DNA of 64,000 nt, taken from NCBI GenBank assembly GCA_038277395.1, contig CM076190.1, forward strand, positions 129,796,197-129,860,196, in the 5' to 3' direction. The notes beneath the pieces were generated by a model, which searched no databases, was not told the DNA's origin, and worked only from the letters and a program-made list of their open reading frames with translations. Every line of letters starts with the position of its first letter. Positions within the stretch are counted from its first letter, which is position 1. A program made the position numbers and the translations under genes. The stretch comes from Dryocosmus kuriphilus. Taxonomy: Eukaryota > Arthropoda > Insecta > Hymenoptera > Cynipidae. Shown in pieces: positions 1 through 11,768 of the stretch.

Positions 1-1010
1 AGAACCTTTTAAAGTAACTTAAAATCTTTTAAATCCGGAAAGATTGTTTAAAATAAAATTTAATTGTTTCCCTAAAGTTCTCTAAAAATTCATCGAAATT
101 CATCAAAATTCCTTTAGAATTTTTGGAAATAGTAAGAATCTATTGAAATTAGTAAAAATCATTTGAAATTCCTCGAGTATAAATTAAATGTATATTAAAT
201 ATGAATATAAATTCATTAAAGTTTTCTAAAAAAAAGCTGTATCCATTGAAATCTGTAGAAATCCACAGAAATAAAATTTAATCTGTTTCCTGAAGTTCTC
301 TATAAATTCGCTGAAATCCCTTGAAATCTTCAGAAATCGTAAAAATTTGTTGAAATAAGTAGAAAATATTTTAAATCTAAAATTCTCTGAAATCCCTTGA
401 CATTTTCAAAATCTCTTGAAATTCCTTGGAATCAGTTAAAGCAACCTAAAATCTTTAAAATTTTCCGAATTCCGTAAAATCATTTGAAAAGCCTTAAAGT
501 CCCTTAAAGTGTTTCAAAATCACTTGAAAACATTTGAAGTCCCTTAAAATTGACAAAAATGTTCGGAAATCTTTGAAATCTTCTAAAATCCTTTCAATCA
601 TTTCGAAATCTTACGAAATTCCTTGAAATCCATGAAAATATTTCAGAATCCCTTTAAACTCTTGGAATTCTTTAAAAATAACTTAAAGTCTTTAAAGTCT
701 ATTGAAATTGTACAATTCTATTGAAGTTAGTACAAATCATTTGAATTCCCTTGAAAGGTTTGAAGTCTCTTGAAATTCTTTGGAATCTTTTTAAAAAACT
801 TGAAATCTTTAAAAATCCTTCGAAATTTGGTAAATTCTTTAATATCTCTTGAAATCGTGGAAATTCGTAGAAATCCCTTGCAATAAAAATCACCTTATTA
901 AAAAAAGTTGTTTAAAAATTCGTTGAAATCCTTTACAATCGTAAAGATCCACTAAAATAATTATAAATCATTGGAAATCTTTGAAATCCTTAGAGATTCA
1001 ATAAAATAAA
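1..1010. repeat. AT-rich degenerate short-repeat tract
   Basis: Endless variants of a 10-20 base word of the type TTGAAATCCTTTAAAAT, with no stable period and no credible reading frame. The same kind of sequence forms the larger array at 33630-35680, so this may be the edge of a similar array. Confidence 0.6.
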
Positions 1011-1447
1011 AATATGTTTTCTATAATTTGAGTTCTATTATAATTTGAATTGACCGCCTTTTCTAAATGTCGCGCGAAATTCAAATAATTTAATTATCAT
1101 TTGAGTAATGTTTAATAAATGTATCTATTTAAGCGATATCGATTTGAAGTAAGATGTAAAATGTAAACAGGAAGACATTTTTGCTCTGAAACTTAATACA
1201 AATAGAAGATACGATTTTTTTAAATCCTAATTGAAAATGCTCATAAATGCTCATCAATTCTACAGAGAAGGTAAAAGTTTGAGAAATTCTCGAGAATAAA
1301 CTTATGTTCGAGAGAATTTCTCAAAGCACATAAACTCTTTATACATACACTGAACCTAACCTCACATGCCAACAATGCGCGGGTTTTAGCAAACGCTACT
1401 GCGCACCATTACGCGCTGTTCGGCATTAACCGCTGCTCTTCTATCTT
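1011..1447. other. No gene recognised
   Basis: AT-rich non-repetitive sequence between the short-repeat tract and the hAT-like element. I see no coding or RNA signal. Confidence 0.4.
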
Positions 1448-1679
1448 TTTTGTAGTAGGGATGGGCGATTCTGCTAAAAAGGATTGGTGTGTGAGAATCG
1501 ATACTTTTCAATCGTCGTTACCAAGGAATCGATTATTTTGATCAATAATCGAAGAATTTTGGAGCACTCCTTATTTCATTGTTAACTTGTCGAGTGATCA
1601 AAATGGGCAAAAATCAATTTGTTTTTAGTTAAAAAGGGAGGCTGGGATAGCAGGACTGGTGCTCCTTCACTATTTTTCC

Positions 1680-1762
1680 GTGAAAGAGGTAAATTATTCA
1701 TCAAAAAGTAAAAAGTGGAATATTTTATTTTCTCTTTTTAATAAATAATTTACCTCTTTCAC
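1680..1762. repeat. Perfect-armed hairpin inside the hAT-like element
   Basis: The arms at 1680-1708 and 1734-1762 are reverse complements over about 29 bases with one or two changes (GTGAAAGAGGTAAATTATT and its complement), around a 25-base AT-rich loop. Either a tiny foldback element or the scar of one. Confidence 0.7.
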
Positions 1763-2149
1763 AGAACCAAAATTAGCTTGATCAAAAATTTGTGGAAATT
1801 GATTTTAAAAAATGTTTCTTTTTATGGACACTGTGACGAAGTGGTCAACATTTTATGTTTACATGTTCAATTTTGAGGTTATTTGTATTCTAATATTTGT
1901 TACGTCGTCTCTGGTTAAATTAGAATGAAAAATCGAATAACTTAAATCCAAATTTTGTGTTTATTTTATAATATAGGTTATGTTTGATAAAGTTCTTGAT
2001 CACGAATCTATTAATATTACGAAGATTAGTTGTTATAATGGTAATCAATTTTCCAACAAATACTTCTCTGACTGTTCGTTAATTCAATTTTGTGCCAATT
2101 GTAATCAAATTTTGTTTGTTTTATTAAATATGTACTGGTATATCCCTAT

Positions 2150-3340
2150 TAAAAATTCCTATATAGGAACCTATATGTTCACTTATAGGTGCCACCTATA
2201 GGATATGACGTAGGATTTTATATAGGATACTAATGTTATATAATTAGATATATACTTAATTAACAAATTAATAAAAAAAATTAGAAGATTAATGACAATA
2301 ATAAGGAACTATACCCACGTAGAAAAAAGCGATCGGCAAAGTACTGGGCCAACGTTGTTTGCCGATGCCGACCGTTGGGACAAGGCTGGAATGATTACTC
2401 CGTGATACGTTGTATCAGTGCTGGCGACCAGTACTGGCATACAACGTTGGTCCAGTACTCGAATACAACCTTGGTCCAGTACTGACATTATAACCTTGGT
2501 CCAACACCGGCATACAACCTTGGTCCAACACTGGAATACCATCCTGCTCCAGTACTGTGTAACAGTGCTAAACCGGTACTACTATACAGTGCATATCTTT
2601 GGGGATATTTTGATGTTTTACGAGCATAAAATACATAAATACATTAATAAATAAAATACATTAATGCATAAAATGAAATCCTTATTATTAGTTATAATTA
2701 AAGTTCAAGGTCGCAGCGATTTTTAAGTATTTCTAACCTCTAAAAATTCATCAAAAAAAGGGCGACACAAATTTACATTTTGGAGCTTAGTTAATGGGAT
2801 ATTGTAATGGATTTAGATGTATACTTACTTCGTGGAAGCTGACATCATATAAAGACTGTGCACAAGCATAAAATCGAAATAATAAAAATGTGCATGAACT
2901 TTTTTTTGCGGGAAATCAGACTTTTGACATAGATCGTCAAATTAACACTCTCTGGTTAACGTAAGGCTTACTGTACATTGCGCCGGCGCAGCAGCAGCGG
3001 CCATATTGGTCGCTGCAACAATATTAGTATCCGGTACTGGCCCAGCGTTGGCGATCGACGGTCGGGTAACAGCGTTGTATCAGTACTGGACCGGTCGTCA
3101 CCGTTGGCAAAGCACATATTTTTTTCTGCGTGGGTGGTTAGTTATGTTTATATGTAGTTCGTCAATTCAACAGTCCAGAAAAACTACTGCGCAACTGCAG
3201 ATCTTACAGGAAACTATATTGCGCAGAATTTTATTGCTTCTATGTAGGATTTTATGTCATTTCCTATTGATGGTACCTATAGGCGAACATATAGGTTTCT
3301 ATATAGGATCCTATATAGGAACCTATATAGGAATTTTCAA
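2150..3340. repeat. Inverted-repeat element rich in CCTATATAGG
   Basis: Segments at about 2150-2215 and 3262-3337 are inverted copies, each built from the self-complementary word CCTATATAGG repeated several times. They bracket the smaller 2313-3135 element, so they look like the arms of an intermediate nested MITE or a foldback. Exact ends are uncertain. Confidence 0.5.
2313..3135. mobile_element. Small TIR element with ACCCACGYAGAAAAAA ends
   Basis: The left end ACCCACGTAGAAAAAA and right end TTTTTTCTGCGTGGGT are inverted repeats. Just inside both ends are GC-rich words such as GGCAAAGTACTGGGCCAAC and several copies of TTGGTCCAGTACTGG. No coding capacity. The same GGGCCAAC style of subterminal sequence occurs in the larger element at 37398-43313, which may be a relative. 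No convincing target duplication was found. Confidence 0.6.
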
Positions 3341-3665
3341 TACACCGGCATCGGCAATCACAAACATTCAAAACGCGTACATTGAACAAAAAGAAATATC
3401 AAAATCCACTTTGCACTTCGAATCGTTGAATTAAAAATTTGTTTAATGTAAGTAGTATCACATAAACACTTTACTGATCCTTATTTGGTTGGATTAGAAA
3501 TCAGAGAAAAAGAAAAGAAAGATGTCGGTCGATTCTTCGATAAAAAGGAATCGATACGCCGAGAATCGATACTTAAAATAATCGATGTTATATCATCGAT
3601 TCTTGAGAGAAGGAAACGAATGATTTCTAAATAATCGAGTAGAATCGCCCATCCTTATTTTGCAG

Positions 3666-4349
3666 TATCTTTTAAAGATTGATTCAAGATTGACGGAAAA
3701 GTGAATTTTTTTTTTTTTTTATTAAAATGCGTAATAAAGGTCGATCGAAGGTACGATGCGGCCCTGTCTCGAAACAGGGAGGTTGTTGGGGAGGATGGAG
3801 AGGTTTGAGAAAAGAAGATCTAGGGAGTAATGTTGGGAGGAAGGAGAGTGAACGCCTGATCGACGGCCGTATTGCTAAGGCTAAGTTAGGAGGAGGATAG
3901 CGGCGATTATCTTAACGATCCCTTGCAGCAAAACCTGAACTGCAACTCGTCCCGTCTCAGCTCATGGCATACCATACCAAAGGCTCCTGCCATGCCGTTG
4001 TCGGTTTAGTTGCTCTCAAGTCTCAACGCTTCTTGTAAAAGAAGATCCAATCTACGAGAAGAAGTCGAGAACGCTGAAAATAGCATCTCCTAGCTCCCAG
4101 GAAAAACACACACTCTTATTCCCTTCATCCTTCACCCATTATTTTTGCTGATTCCATTCTTCAAAATCAACACTTTTCAATCAAATCTGTCGTCCACTTA
4201 TCTATAGATTTCATTGCACTCTTCGTCAAAACATTGTTTCCTAAAGTAGAATTCCAAAATTGACGAGTCTCGACTTTGGTGTGTTATTACTAGATGGTTG
4301 TGCAAGGTCTTCTGAATTGATTGGTGTTTTGGTAATTGTAAAAACTTTT
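3666..4349. other. No gene recognised
   Basis: Mixed-composition sequence after the hAT-like element. It starts with a T run (about 3706-3720) and holds a small CCTGTCTCGAAACAGG hairpin near 3762. No homology recognised and no long frame. Confidence 0.35.
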
Positions 4350-5028
4350 GGTTCAGGGTTATGAAATTAAATATGAAGAAAAATTTATTTTCTTGGGATG
4401 ATAAGTAGATAAGGACAAAGAACGATTGTTTCAGACAATTTTGCATGGAGAACGATGTTTAGTCAATCTTTAGGTTAACCTCATCAGGTTTAATTAGAAT
4501 TATTAATCATGATAATAATTACAGTCGTTGCTCTAAACGTTAAAAAAGTCGCATGTTGTTCATGAAAGATATTTTGTTGGTTATGTATATAAAATTCGAT
4601 AGTTGTATTCAGGTTTAATAACAATTGTTGTTTTGATTGTATTCGATCTTCTTATAATTCATTGCAGTGTGGAATTGGTTTGAGATGATTGTGTCATGTT
4701 AGAAAATTTTTAAAGATTGATTTGAATAAAAACATGTTGATTTAAAAAGCAATTTGTTTGTGAATCAACATGTTCTTATTTAAATCAATTTTTGAAAACT
4801 TTTTAACATGATACAATCATCTCAAACCAATTCCATACTACAATGAATTATAACAAGATCGAATACAATCAAAAGAACAATTGTTATTAAACCTGAATAT
4901 CACTATCGAATTATGCATATATATATATATAACCAACAAAATATATTTCACGAACAACATGTGACTTTTAACGTTTAGAACAACGATTGTAATTAATATC
5001 ATGATTAATAGTTCTAATTGAACCGGGA
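4350..5028. repeat. Long foldback repeat, copy 1
   Basis: Arms of about 265 bases (4488-4756 and 4766-5028) are inverted copies with scattered changes, meeting near 4760 around a short spacer, so a transcript would fold into one very long hairpin. The block from 4350 to about 4925 recurs in direct orientation at 5394-5957. No coding capacity; best read as a foldback or MITE-type element. Confidence 0.75.
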
Positions 5029-5156
5029 GTTAAGAAACGATCTTGGAGTTGGATGCTGCTGTCGCCCTTTGAACAAAAATGATTTTTAAATATTTTTAAA
5101 CTTCAGAACCTGTACTGTGTTCTGAAAATGTTGTAGAGCAAACAAGAATTTAAAAA

Positions 5157-5392
5157 AACTTCATCCTATTTTTAGCTTTGAAATTAAGTAAAAGTAATTT
5201 TTCGAGCACTGGAATAAATAACGTTATTTTTCTTCATATTTCATTCAATAACTGCAAATCAACATTTATCACAAGAAATGGTAAAACACTGATGGATAAT
5301 TTTTCGAGTGGAAAGTTCAAAATTGTTTGTTTCGAATTGGAATCGTTTAACATTGTGCAATTTACAAATTGAAGCTTTTTTAATACTTGAAT
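5157..5392. repeat. Direct repeat, copy 1 (partner 7756-7991)
   Basis: About 236 bases, starting AACTTCATCCTATTTTTAGC and ending AATACTTGAATG, recur at 7756-7991 with around 90 percent identity by eye. The two copies bracket the second foldback copy and the GGCGG-repeat element, so the block between them may have arrived by duplication or insertion. Confidence 0.75.
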
Positions 5393-5393
5393 G

Positions 5394-5951
5394 GTTCAGG
5401 GTTATGAAATTAAATATGAAAAAAAATTTATTTTCTTGGGATGATAAGTAGATAAGGACAAAGAACGATTGTTTCAGACAATCTTGCATGGAGAACGATG
5501 TTTAGTCAATCTTTAGGTTAACCTCATCAGGTTTAATTAGAATTATTAATCATGATAATAATTACAGTCGTTGCTCTAAACGTTAAAAAAGTCGCATGTT
5601 GTTCATGAAAGATATTTTGTTGGTTATGTATATAAAATTCGATAGTTATATTCAGGTTTAATAACAATTGTTGTTTTGATTGTATTCGATCTTCTTATAA
5701 TTCATTGCAGTGTGGAATTGGTTTGAGATGATTGTGTCATGTTAGAAAATTTTTAAAGATTGATTTGAATAAAAACATGTTGATTTAAAAAGCAATTTGT
5801 TTGTGAATCAACATGTTCTTATTTAAATCAATTTTTGAAAACTTTTTAACATGATACAATCATCTCAAACCAATTCCATACTACAATGAATTATAACAAG
5901 ATCGAATACAATCAAAAGAACAATTGTTATTAAACCTGAATATCACTATCG

Positions 5952-5957
<6 letters not shown>
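5394..5957. repeat. Long foldback repeat, copy 2 (truncated)
   Basis: A near-identical direct copy of 4350-4925, including both inverted arms. The distal arm breaks off exactly where copy 1 has a short TATATATA stretch and here runs into a long TA microsatellite. Confidence 0.8.

Positions 5958-6013
<56 letters not shown>
5955..6013. repeat. (TA)n microsatellite
   Basis: An almost uninterrupted TA run of about 58 bases. It lies where copy 1 of the foldback repeat has only a short ATATATATAT tract, so it looks like an expansion of that tract. Confidence 0.9.
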
Positions 6014-6015
<2 letters not shown>

Positions 6016-6159
6016 GGCATTCTTTGTCAAACCGGCCACCCCCCCTGTCCAAAATTTGGGGGATTCGAAAAATCTCTTGTTGGGCTTAAATTGTAGCTAT
6101 ACATGTGTACTTTCATTTGAACCGTGGCCTTTTAGAAAATCCAATATGGCGGACTCAAC

Positions 6160-7760
6160 ATGGCGGCTGAAGTTGATGAAAATCTCATCGTAAAATATTT
6201 AAACGTCTATAAAATACTAAAAATTTATTCGATTTTCAGGAAAGTCAATATCTGGAGGTTTTTTGGGTCGCTGATTACGAATCTGAAGTCATAATTTAAT
6301 AATGTTTAAAATCCAAGATGGTGGATTTAATATGGCGGCTATAAAATACAAAAAGTTATTTGATTTGCATAAGACTTGACACTTGGGTGTTTTGTGGGTC
6401 ACTGATTTCAGTTTTAAAATTTAAATTCAAAAATTCAAAATGGCGGGTTCAAATTGGCGGCTATAAAATGCAAAAAGTTTTTTGATTCGCATGACACTTG
6501 ACTGACGCTTGTGGGGTTTCTGGATCGCTGATTTCAGTTTTAAAATTTAAATTAAAAAATTCAAAATGGCGGGTTCAAAATGGCGGCTATAAAATGCAAA
6601 AAATTATTTGATTTGCATAAGACGTGACACTTGGATGTTTTCTGGGTCACTGATTTCGAATCCGAAATTTAAGTCTTAAAATTCAAAATGGCCGGTTCAT
6701 AATAATAGATTGGAAATGCAAAAAGTTATTTGATTTTCATTTTCAAAATTATTTACACATAGCATTTACGTTATTTCTGCATTTCTTCCTACCATTTTTC
6801 GACTTGCGGAACGATGTGAATAGTGTGGTATCTAAAAGCACAATGATCTATTTAATTTTACAGAAACTTCATCTGTTATGATGCTAAAAGAGTTAAAACG
6901 ACATTTGAAGGTCATCTGATATAACTCTAGATATTCCTTTGTTTATATTTTTATTCCTTCGCCAGCTGTACTGTGAGTGGTTTTGTCCGTCTAATAGACA
7001 TGGATTGTTACGAGTCGCGCGCTCCAAGTTTTGCATTCGCAGTTTCTTATCTATTCATTTTTTTGAAAAAAGGTTTTCACAGAAAACTTCCTCATAGTTT
7101 TCTAAACAACTTCTCCGCAGGAAGTTTTTATTTGCTCAAACTTAACTCGATAAACGAAGCGATCGAAGATTATGAGGAATTACATTCGCAGTGGTCTAGG
7201 GAACAATTTTTTATTTTGTTATAAATAATCATATAAACTTTTTACTCATATCAGCATTCTAAGGATACTTTAGAGAGTATTGTCTCCAAATTTTATTAAA
7301 AAATCTTAAAAACTGTAGATGTGACGACGAGCGAGAGACCAAGAATTAATTAAAAATCGACTTGAGAAAAAAACAACATTATCATGGTAATCTCAAAAAA
7401 TATAATAGATAAAACATTTTCGCTAGAAGAAAAAAGATGCGCCATCTAATTTCCTATAAGAATGCATTTTATAGCCGCAATTTTGAACCCGCCATTTTGA
7501 ATTTTTGAATTTAAATTTTAAAACTGAAATCAGCGACCCAGAAAACCGTCAAGTGTCATGCAAATCAAAAAACTTTTTGCATTTTATAGCCGCCATATTA
7601 AATTCTCCATCGTGGATTTCAAACATTTTTAAATTATGACTTCAGATTCGTAATCAGCAACCCAAAAAACCTCCAGATATTGACTTTCCTGAAAATCGAA
7701 TGAATTTTAAATATTTTATAGACGTTTAAATATTTTACGATGAGATTTTCATCAACTTCA
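6160..7760. mobile_element. Inverted-repeat element with AATGGCGG tandem units
   Basis: The segment beginning at 6164 (AAGTTGATGAAAATCTCATC) is inverted at 7710-7758, and the match continues inward to about 6500 and 7480. The left arm holds about four tandem units of 120-126 bases, recognised by TGGCGGCTATAAAATGCAAA at 6332, 6455 and 6581 and a decayed unit near 6701. The centre (6760-7440) is AT-rich without a convincing gene; an 83-codon frame at 6973-7224 has no recognisable family. Probably a non-autonomous DNA element; ends uncertain. Confidence 0.6.
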
Positions 7761-7991
7761 TCCTATTTTTAGCTCTGAAATTAAGTAAAAGTATAGTTTT
7801 CCGAGCACTGGGGTAAATAAAGTTATTTTTCTTCATATTTCATTCAATAACTGCAAATCACCATTTATCACAAGAATTGGTAAAGCACTGCTAGATAATT
7901 TTTCGAGTGGAAAGTTCAAAATTGTTTCTTTCGAACTGGAATCGTTTAACATTGTGCAATTTAAAAATTGAAGCTTTTTTAATACTTGAAT
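7756..7991. repeat. Direct repeat, copy 2 (partner 5157-5392)
   Basis: Second copy of the 236-base segment, in the same orientation, directly abutting the right arm of the GGCGG element. After it the sequence departs (ATTATAAACTCAGG instead of GTTCAGGGTTATG). Confidence 0.75.
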
Positions 7992-8020
7992 GATTATAAA
8001 CTCAGGCCATTCAAAATCGA

Positions 8021-8991
8021 ACACTGAGAAAAATGTTTGTTTGAATAAAAAAATTTGATTCAAACCAATTTTTTAATTGATATAGGGTCAAACAAGTGTT
8101 TGATTTCAAGAAATTTGTTATTTTTCCTTATTTATTTCGATCAAAGAAACTTTTGTTTTGATTAAATAAATATCTTGTGCAAATTTTTTTGTTTAAATCG
8201 ATTATAGATTTTGTTTAAGTGTAAGAAATCTTTTTTCAAATATACTACCGCCGTTGCGTTTAACCTAAAAAATGAAGCATTCTTTATAAAGATGATTTAT
8301 GGAATAAAAAATAAGTTTTTCGTGAATTTTAATTATCGCTGTAGAGGTAAAATCAGGAAAACTTATTCAGTCTTAATATTTTGGTTAATTTCTCTCGCCT
8401 TCTAATTTTCTACTTCAAAAAAAGGTTAGAAAAAACGTGTTTAATGGAAAGCTGTAAAGTTATAATTATATGACACCTACAAAATCTTCAATTATTATAT
8501 CTGATGAAAAGCCCCAAGATTGAATCAATTTCGACATTATATTTGTGTCCATTTTCCGACAAATATTTCGATTATTTCTAACTTTATTTTCCTAGAAAAC
8601 CATAGATCACGCTATGCCGTAAAAAGGTTCAACGGATCAATCAATTCAGGTTATGTAGTTATCGGCAGAGGACCACGCCCTACGGTAGCGCCTCTGCACG
8701 CTTCGTGGCATTTTGTAGCACTAATGTGCGTTGAATTTTTTGTTTGAATCAAACAAATAGTTTTATGATTTCAAATAGATAGATTTTAAACAATTCTTTT
8801 AAAAATAAAGCAAATCCTTTGTTTAAATCAAACAAATTATACCAAATTTGATGTTTCAATCAATAAGGTGAATATTTTCCATTTCTTAAAACTAAATAAA
8901 CTTTTTATTAATTAAAGCATACAATTTGTTGCTTTCAATGATCAGAATTTAAACAAATTTTTTTTGTTTGATTCAAAAATTTTTCTGCATG
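8021..8991. mobile_element. AT-rich MITE-like inverted-repeat element
   Basis: The left end ACTGAGAAAAATGTTTGTTTG and the right end, read in reverse as ATGCAGAAAAATTTTTGAATC, are imperfect inverted repeats. Inside are many TTGTTTGATTCAAAC-like words in both orientations. No transposase. Assignment rests on end symmetry only. Confidence 0.5.
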
Positions 8992-9984
8992 TAAGTTGGA
9001 ATTGAAATGTCGTAAATTTTTGAATTTGACTTTGAACTTGATCCCGTAAATATATAATTGTTCGATTTTGAAAGCTTCGGATTGAAAAGTACTTTCAATT
9101 GAAAATTCTCTAATATTGAACGTTGGACTTTAAGATTGATCAACTTTGAATGTTTAATTTACAATATCTGAAACCCATCCATTCTTTTCTCAAATACATT
9201 CAATTACAAGCTGTTTATTTTTGAAGGTCTGAATTATACACAAAAGTAATTCTACACAGTAGAATAAGCTGCGTATGGTCAGACGCGTCGAAAAACAAGA
9301 TTTGTTCCTTCTTTTCTTCCAGTGCATCAGACCATGTAGAATTTATTCCCTCGTCTGGAATAAATACTGATGAGAATGCAACGATTCGCTAGAAGGGACT
9401 CAACGGAATGAATTTATTTATAGAACAAGACTACTTATGAAAAATATAATGGAATGTAGCCTTATATGTAAAATTTTAGTGAGGAAGCTATATATAGTTC
9501 CCACTAAAAGTCTCATTTTAGTCTCGCTAAAATCTTACGGGTCTATTAATTTCCTAATTAATTAAAACTCTTGAAATATGAAAATTCATTTCACTAGTGC
9601 CATTGACACGTCGATGGCAAAGAAAGACTAATCGGGAGAGATCATAATCGCAAAACGGATGCGCAGAGACGATCTCATACGAAGGAACAATTATATACTC
9701 GAGGGTCATCAAGAGGATGAGAAGAGATGGTCCTTGGGCTCCTTCAAGATAATCATAACGTTACACGAATCGCGCCATAATGCCGTAATATCACTGACAC
9801 GATGTACATTGCACATATACGAACCTATCATAAACACTCTAAAGGAGAACTATCTTTTCCTAAACTTTCACGCGATTGTCTCAGAACTTGGATCTATTAT
9901 TTATAGACGTGAGAATTGTATTAATCGCAACATAATTTTCAACTATCTCACAAAGTTACGCATATCAGCATACTTTTTGATGTG
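8992..9984. other. No gene recognised
   Basis: AT-rich sequence. A 116-codon plus-strand frame at 9659-10009 runs into the minisatellite, has no recognisable domain, and is not called as a gene. Confidence 0.4.
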
Positions 9985-10255
9985 TAAACATCATTGGCCG
10001 AAATATTAGAGGGTAAATCCTGTTTATAAACATCTTTGACCGAGATAGGAAGGGTAAAGTTTGCGCGTAAACATCTTTGACCGAAATATGGACGATAAAT
10101 CCAGAGTCTAAATATCTTTCACCGGAACATGGATGGTAAAACCTGCTTGTAAACATCCTTGACCGAAATATGCAGAATAAATCCAGAGTCTAAATATCTT
10201 TGACTGGAACATGGAGGGTAAAACCTGCTTGTAAACATCTTTGACCACAATATGG
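9985..10255. repeat. 41-bp minisatellite, about 7 copies
   Basis: The word AAACATCTTTGACCGAAATATGG recurs in varied form at 9985, 10028, 10069, 10110, 10151, 10192 and 10232, a period of 40-43 bases. Alternate copies carry AAATATC and AAACATC, so the higher-order unit is an 82-base dimer. Confidence 0.85.
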
Positions 10256-10843
10256 AGGCCTTGGGACACATAAAAGTGAAGCGCGACTAGTTATAGACGC
10301 ATAGTTTTTCTCCGTGTAGTCTTCAGTTTGGAAGAGATTTTATTTTAAATATCAGAATTGAACTACGGAACATATAAAATGGTTGGGACAAGGCGTTATT
10401 TTTTAATTGGATCCTCGAGAGTGTAGAATAAGACCGTAAATCCTTCTTTGTTTCTTCTCGTTGTTCGTGCTCGTTCCCTTTATTTGTTATTCGACTACGA
10501 TTCGAGATACGTACTCGTTCTAGCGAAGTCATCTCGATTCTCGTTCCAGCCCTTTCATGGTCGAAGAGAGGGAAGGAGAGCAGCGAGACTTTAATGGTTA
10601 TTCTGTATACATCGATACGTGAGCGGAATCGCAGTCGGCGAATCTTCTTTGCTTTCGTGTACTTAAGGGCAGGTACATGCCTCGGTAAAGAAGTGGACCT
10701 CAGTAAGAACCTCAGCACAATGGGCATTCATTCCCCCTGGGCCGTATCTCTTCGTACTATTTTCGAAAAGTCCATGAAAGTTGGCATTCGCATTCGTTAG
10801 TACTCCATAAAAGTACATACATATATGTACTGTAAAGAATTAG
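10256..10843. other. No gene recognised; less AT-rich unique sequence
   Basis: Unique-looking sequence of more balanced composition between the minisatellite and a mariner. Open frames occur on both strands (10323-10727 minus, 10594-10800 plus) but neither resembles a known family; both are arginine-rich, as expected of chance frames here. It could be an untranslated host exon. Confidence 0.3.
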
Positions 10844-10845
10844 TA

Positions 10846-11766
10846 CGAGGCACGTCCAGAAAGTAAGTGTACTCAATTTATGCAGGCTTCAAAAAAAATT
10901 TATTAAAACAAAAACATAGTTGGTTACACTTGTACATATGTAAGTTATTTTTCGACATAGTCACCATCCCTCTCGATGCAAGTGGTGAGCCGCGAGATCA
11001 ATTTTTTTATGCCTGCCTCGAAGAGGTCTCCCGCCAGCTCTTTCGCCCACTTCTCCACCTCCCCCTTCAACTCATCGTCCGTTGAAAACTTTTTTCCACC
11101 CATGTGTACCTTCAGGGAAGTGAAGAGATGGAAATCTAAAGAGGCTGGGTCAGGGGAATACGGGGGGTGGTTCAAAACGTCCCATCCAAAAGAGTCCAGG
11201 AGTTGCTTCGTGGCGTTGGCCGTGTGAGGTTTGGCATTGTCAGCTGTTTTGGGACCCACCTTGCAGACAATTTCCGATATCCGAGAGTTTCTGTGATTGT
11301 TTCGTGTAACAGGGATCTGAAGATTTGCGGAAACATCGCAGAAAGATCATCTAACGTCAATCTGCGTAACAAGTTCGTTAGTCACAATTGAAGGTCTTCC
11401 GCTCCTCTGATCGTCATGCATGGAAGTACGGCCATTTTTAAATTCGCGACACCACTTGTACACCCTCGTACGATTCATAGCTTCATTACCGTAAACAGTT
11501 TTCACCTTATTATAAATCTCAACTGGAGCTTTTCCCTTTACAACGAGGTAGCGAATGACGGCGCGAATTTCGCACCTGGCGGGAGATACGATCGACATTT
11601 TTCGCGACAGATGCTACTGCGTCAAGAGTTTTCAACACACTAACCTCGGATTGGTCTCGTTTTGAAGGGGAGGGGTCAGGCTACGCGGCAGTATTGCCAA
11701 CATGTCAAAAAAGTATTCCGTATAGCTGTGAGAGTACCAGTACACATACTTTATGGGCGTGCCTCG
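10846..11766 (-). mobile_element. Internally deleted mariner
   Basis: Ends are CGAGGCACGTCCAGAAAGTA and its inverse ...GCGTGCCTCG, flanked by TA on both sides (10844-10845 and 11767-11768), the mariner/Tc1 target duplication. At 921 bp it is about 400 bases shorter than the related copy at 45320-61488. The transposase lies on the minus strand and lacks its central part, so the copy is non-autonomous. Confidence 0.93.
10945..11598 (-). pseudogene. Mariner transposase, core-deleted
   Basis: From 11598 leftward the frame gives the N-terminal helix-turn-helix part (starting MSIVSPARCE, with YKWCREFKNGRTS), then shifts frame near 11350 into the second DNA-binding region (LTLDDLSAMFPQI). It then jumps straight from WVPK to the DNAKPHT block and the C-terminal PPYSPD...DFHLF block. 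The stretch holding the first catalytic aspartate (the TGDET motif seen in the other copy) is missing. Junction at about 11238-11242, where TGACA could belong to either side. Dead copy of the same family as the 45-61 kb mariner. Confidence 0.9.
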
Positions 11767-11768
11767 TA

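Larger units (their letters stand above)
1456..3657. mobile_element. Non-autonomous hAT-like DNA transposon
   Basis: The left end TAGGGATGGGCGATTCT and right end AGAATCGCCCATCCTTA are near-perfect terminal inverted repeats. The 8 bases outside are TTTTGTAG (1448-1455) and TTTTGCAG (3658-3665), an 8-bp target duplication with one change. An 8-bp duplication and TAGGGATGGGC-type termini are typical of the hAT superfamily. Subterminal ATCGATT-like words recur at both ends. No transposase frame is present; the interior is filled by other inverted-repeat elements. Superfamily assignment is by ends and duplication only. Confidence 0.8.

Noticed and set aside
9659..10009. 116-codon plus-strand frame
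   Set aside because: Runs into the 41-bp minisatellite and shows no domain.
10323..10727. 134-codon minus-strand frame
   Set aside because: Arginine/serine-rich with no family likeness, opposite another open frame; most likely chance.
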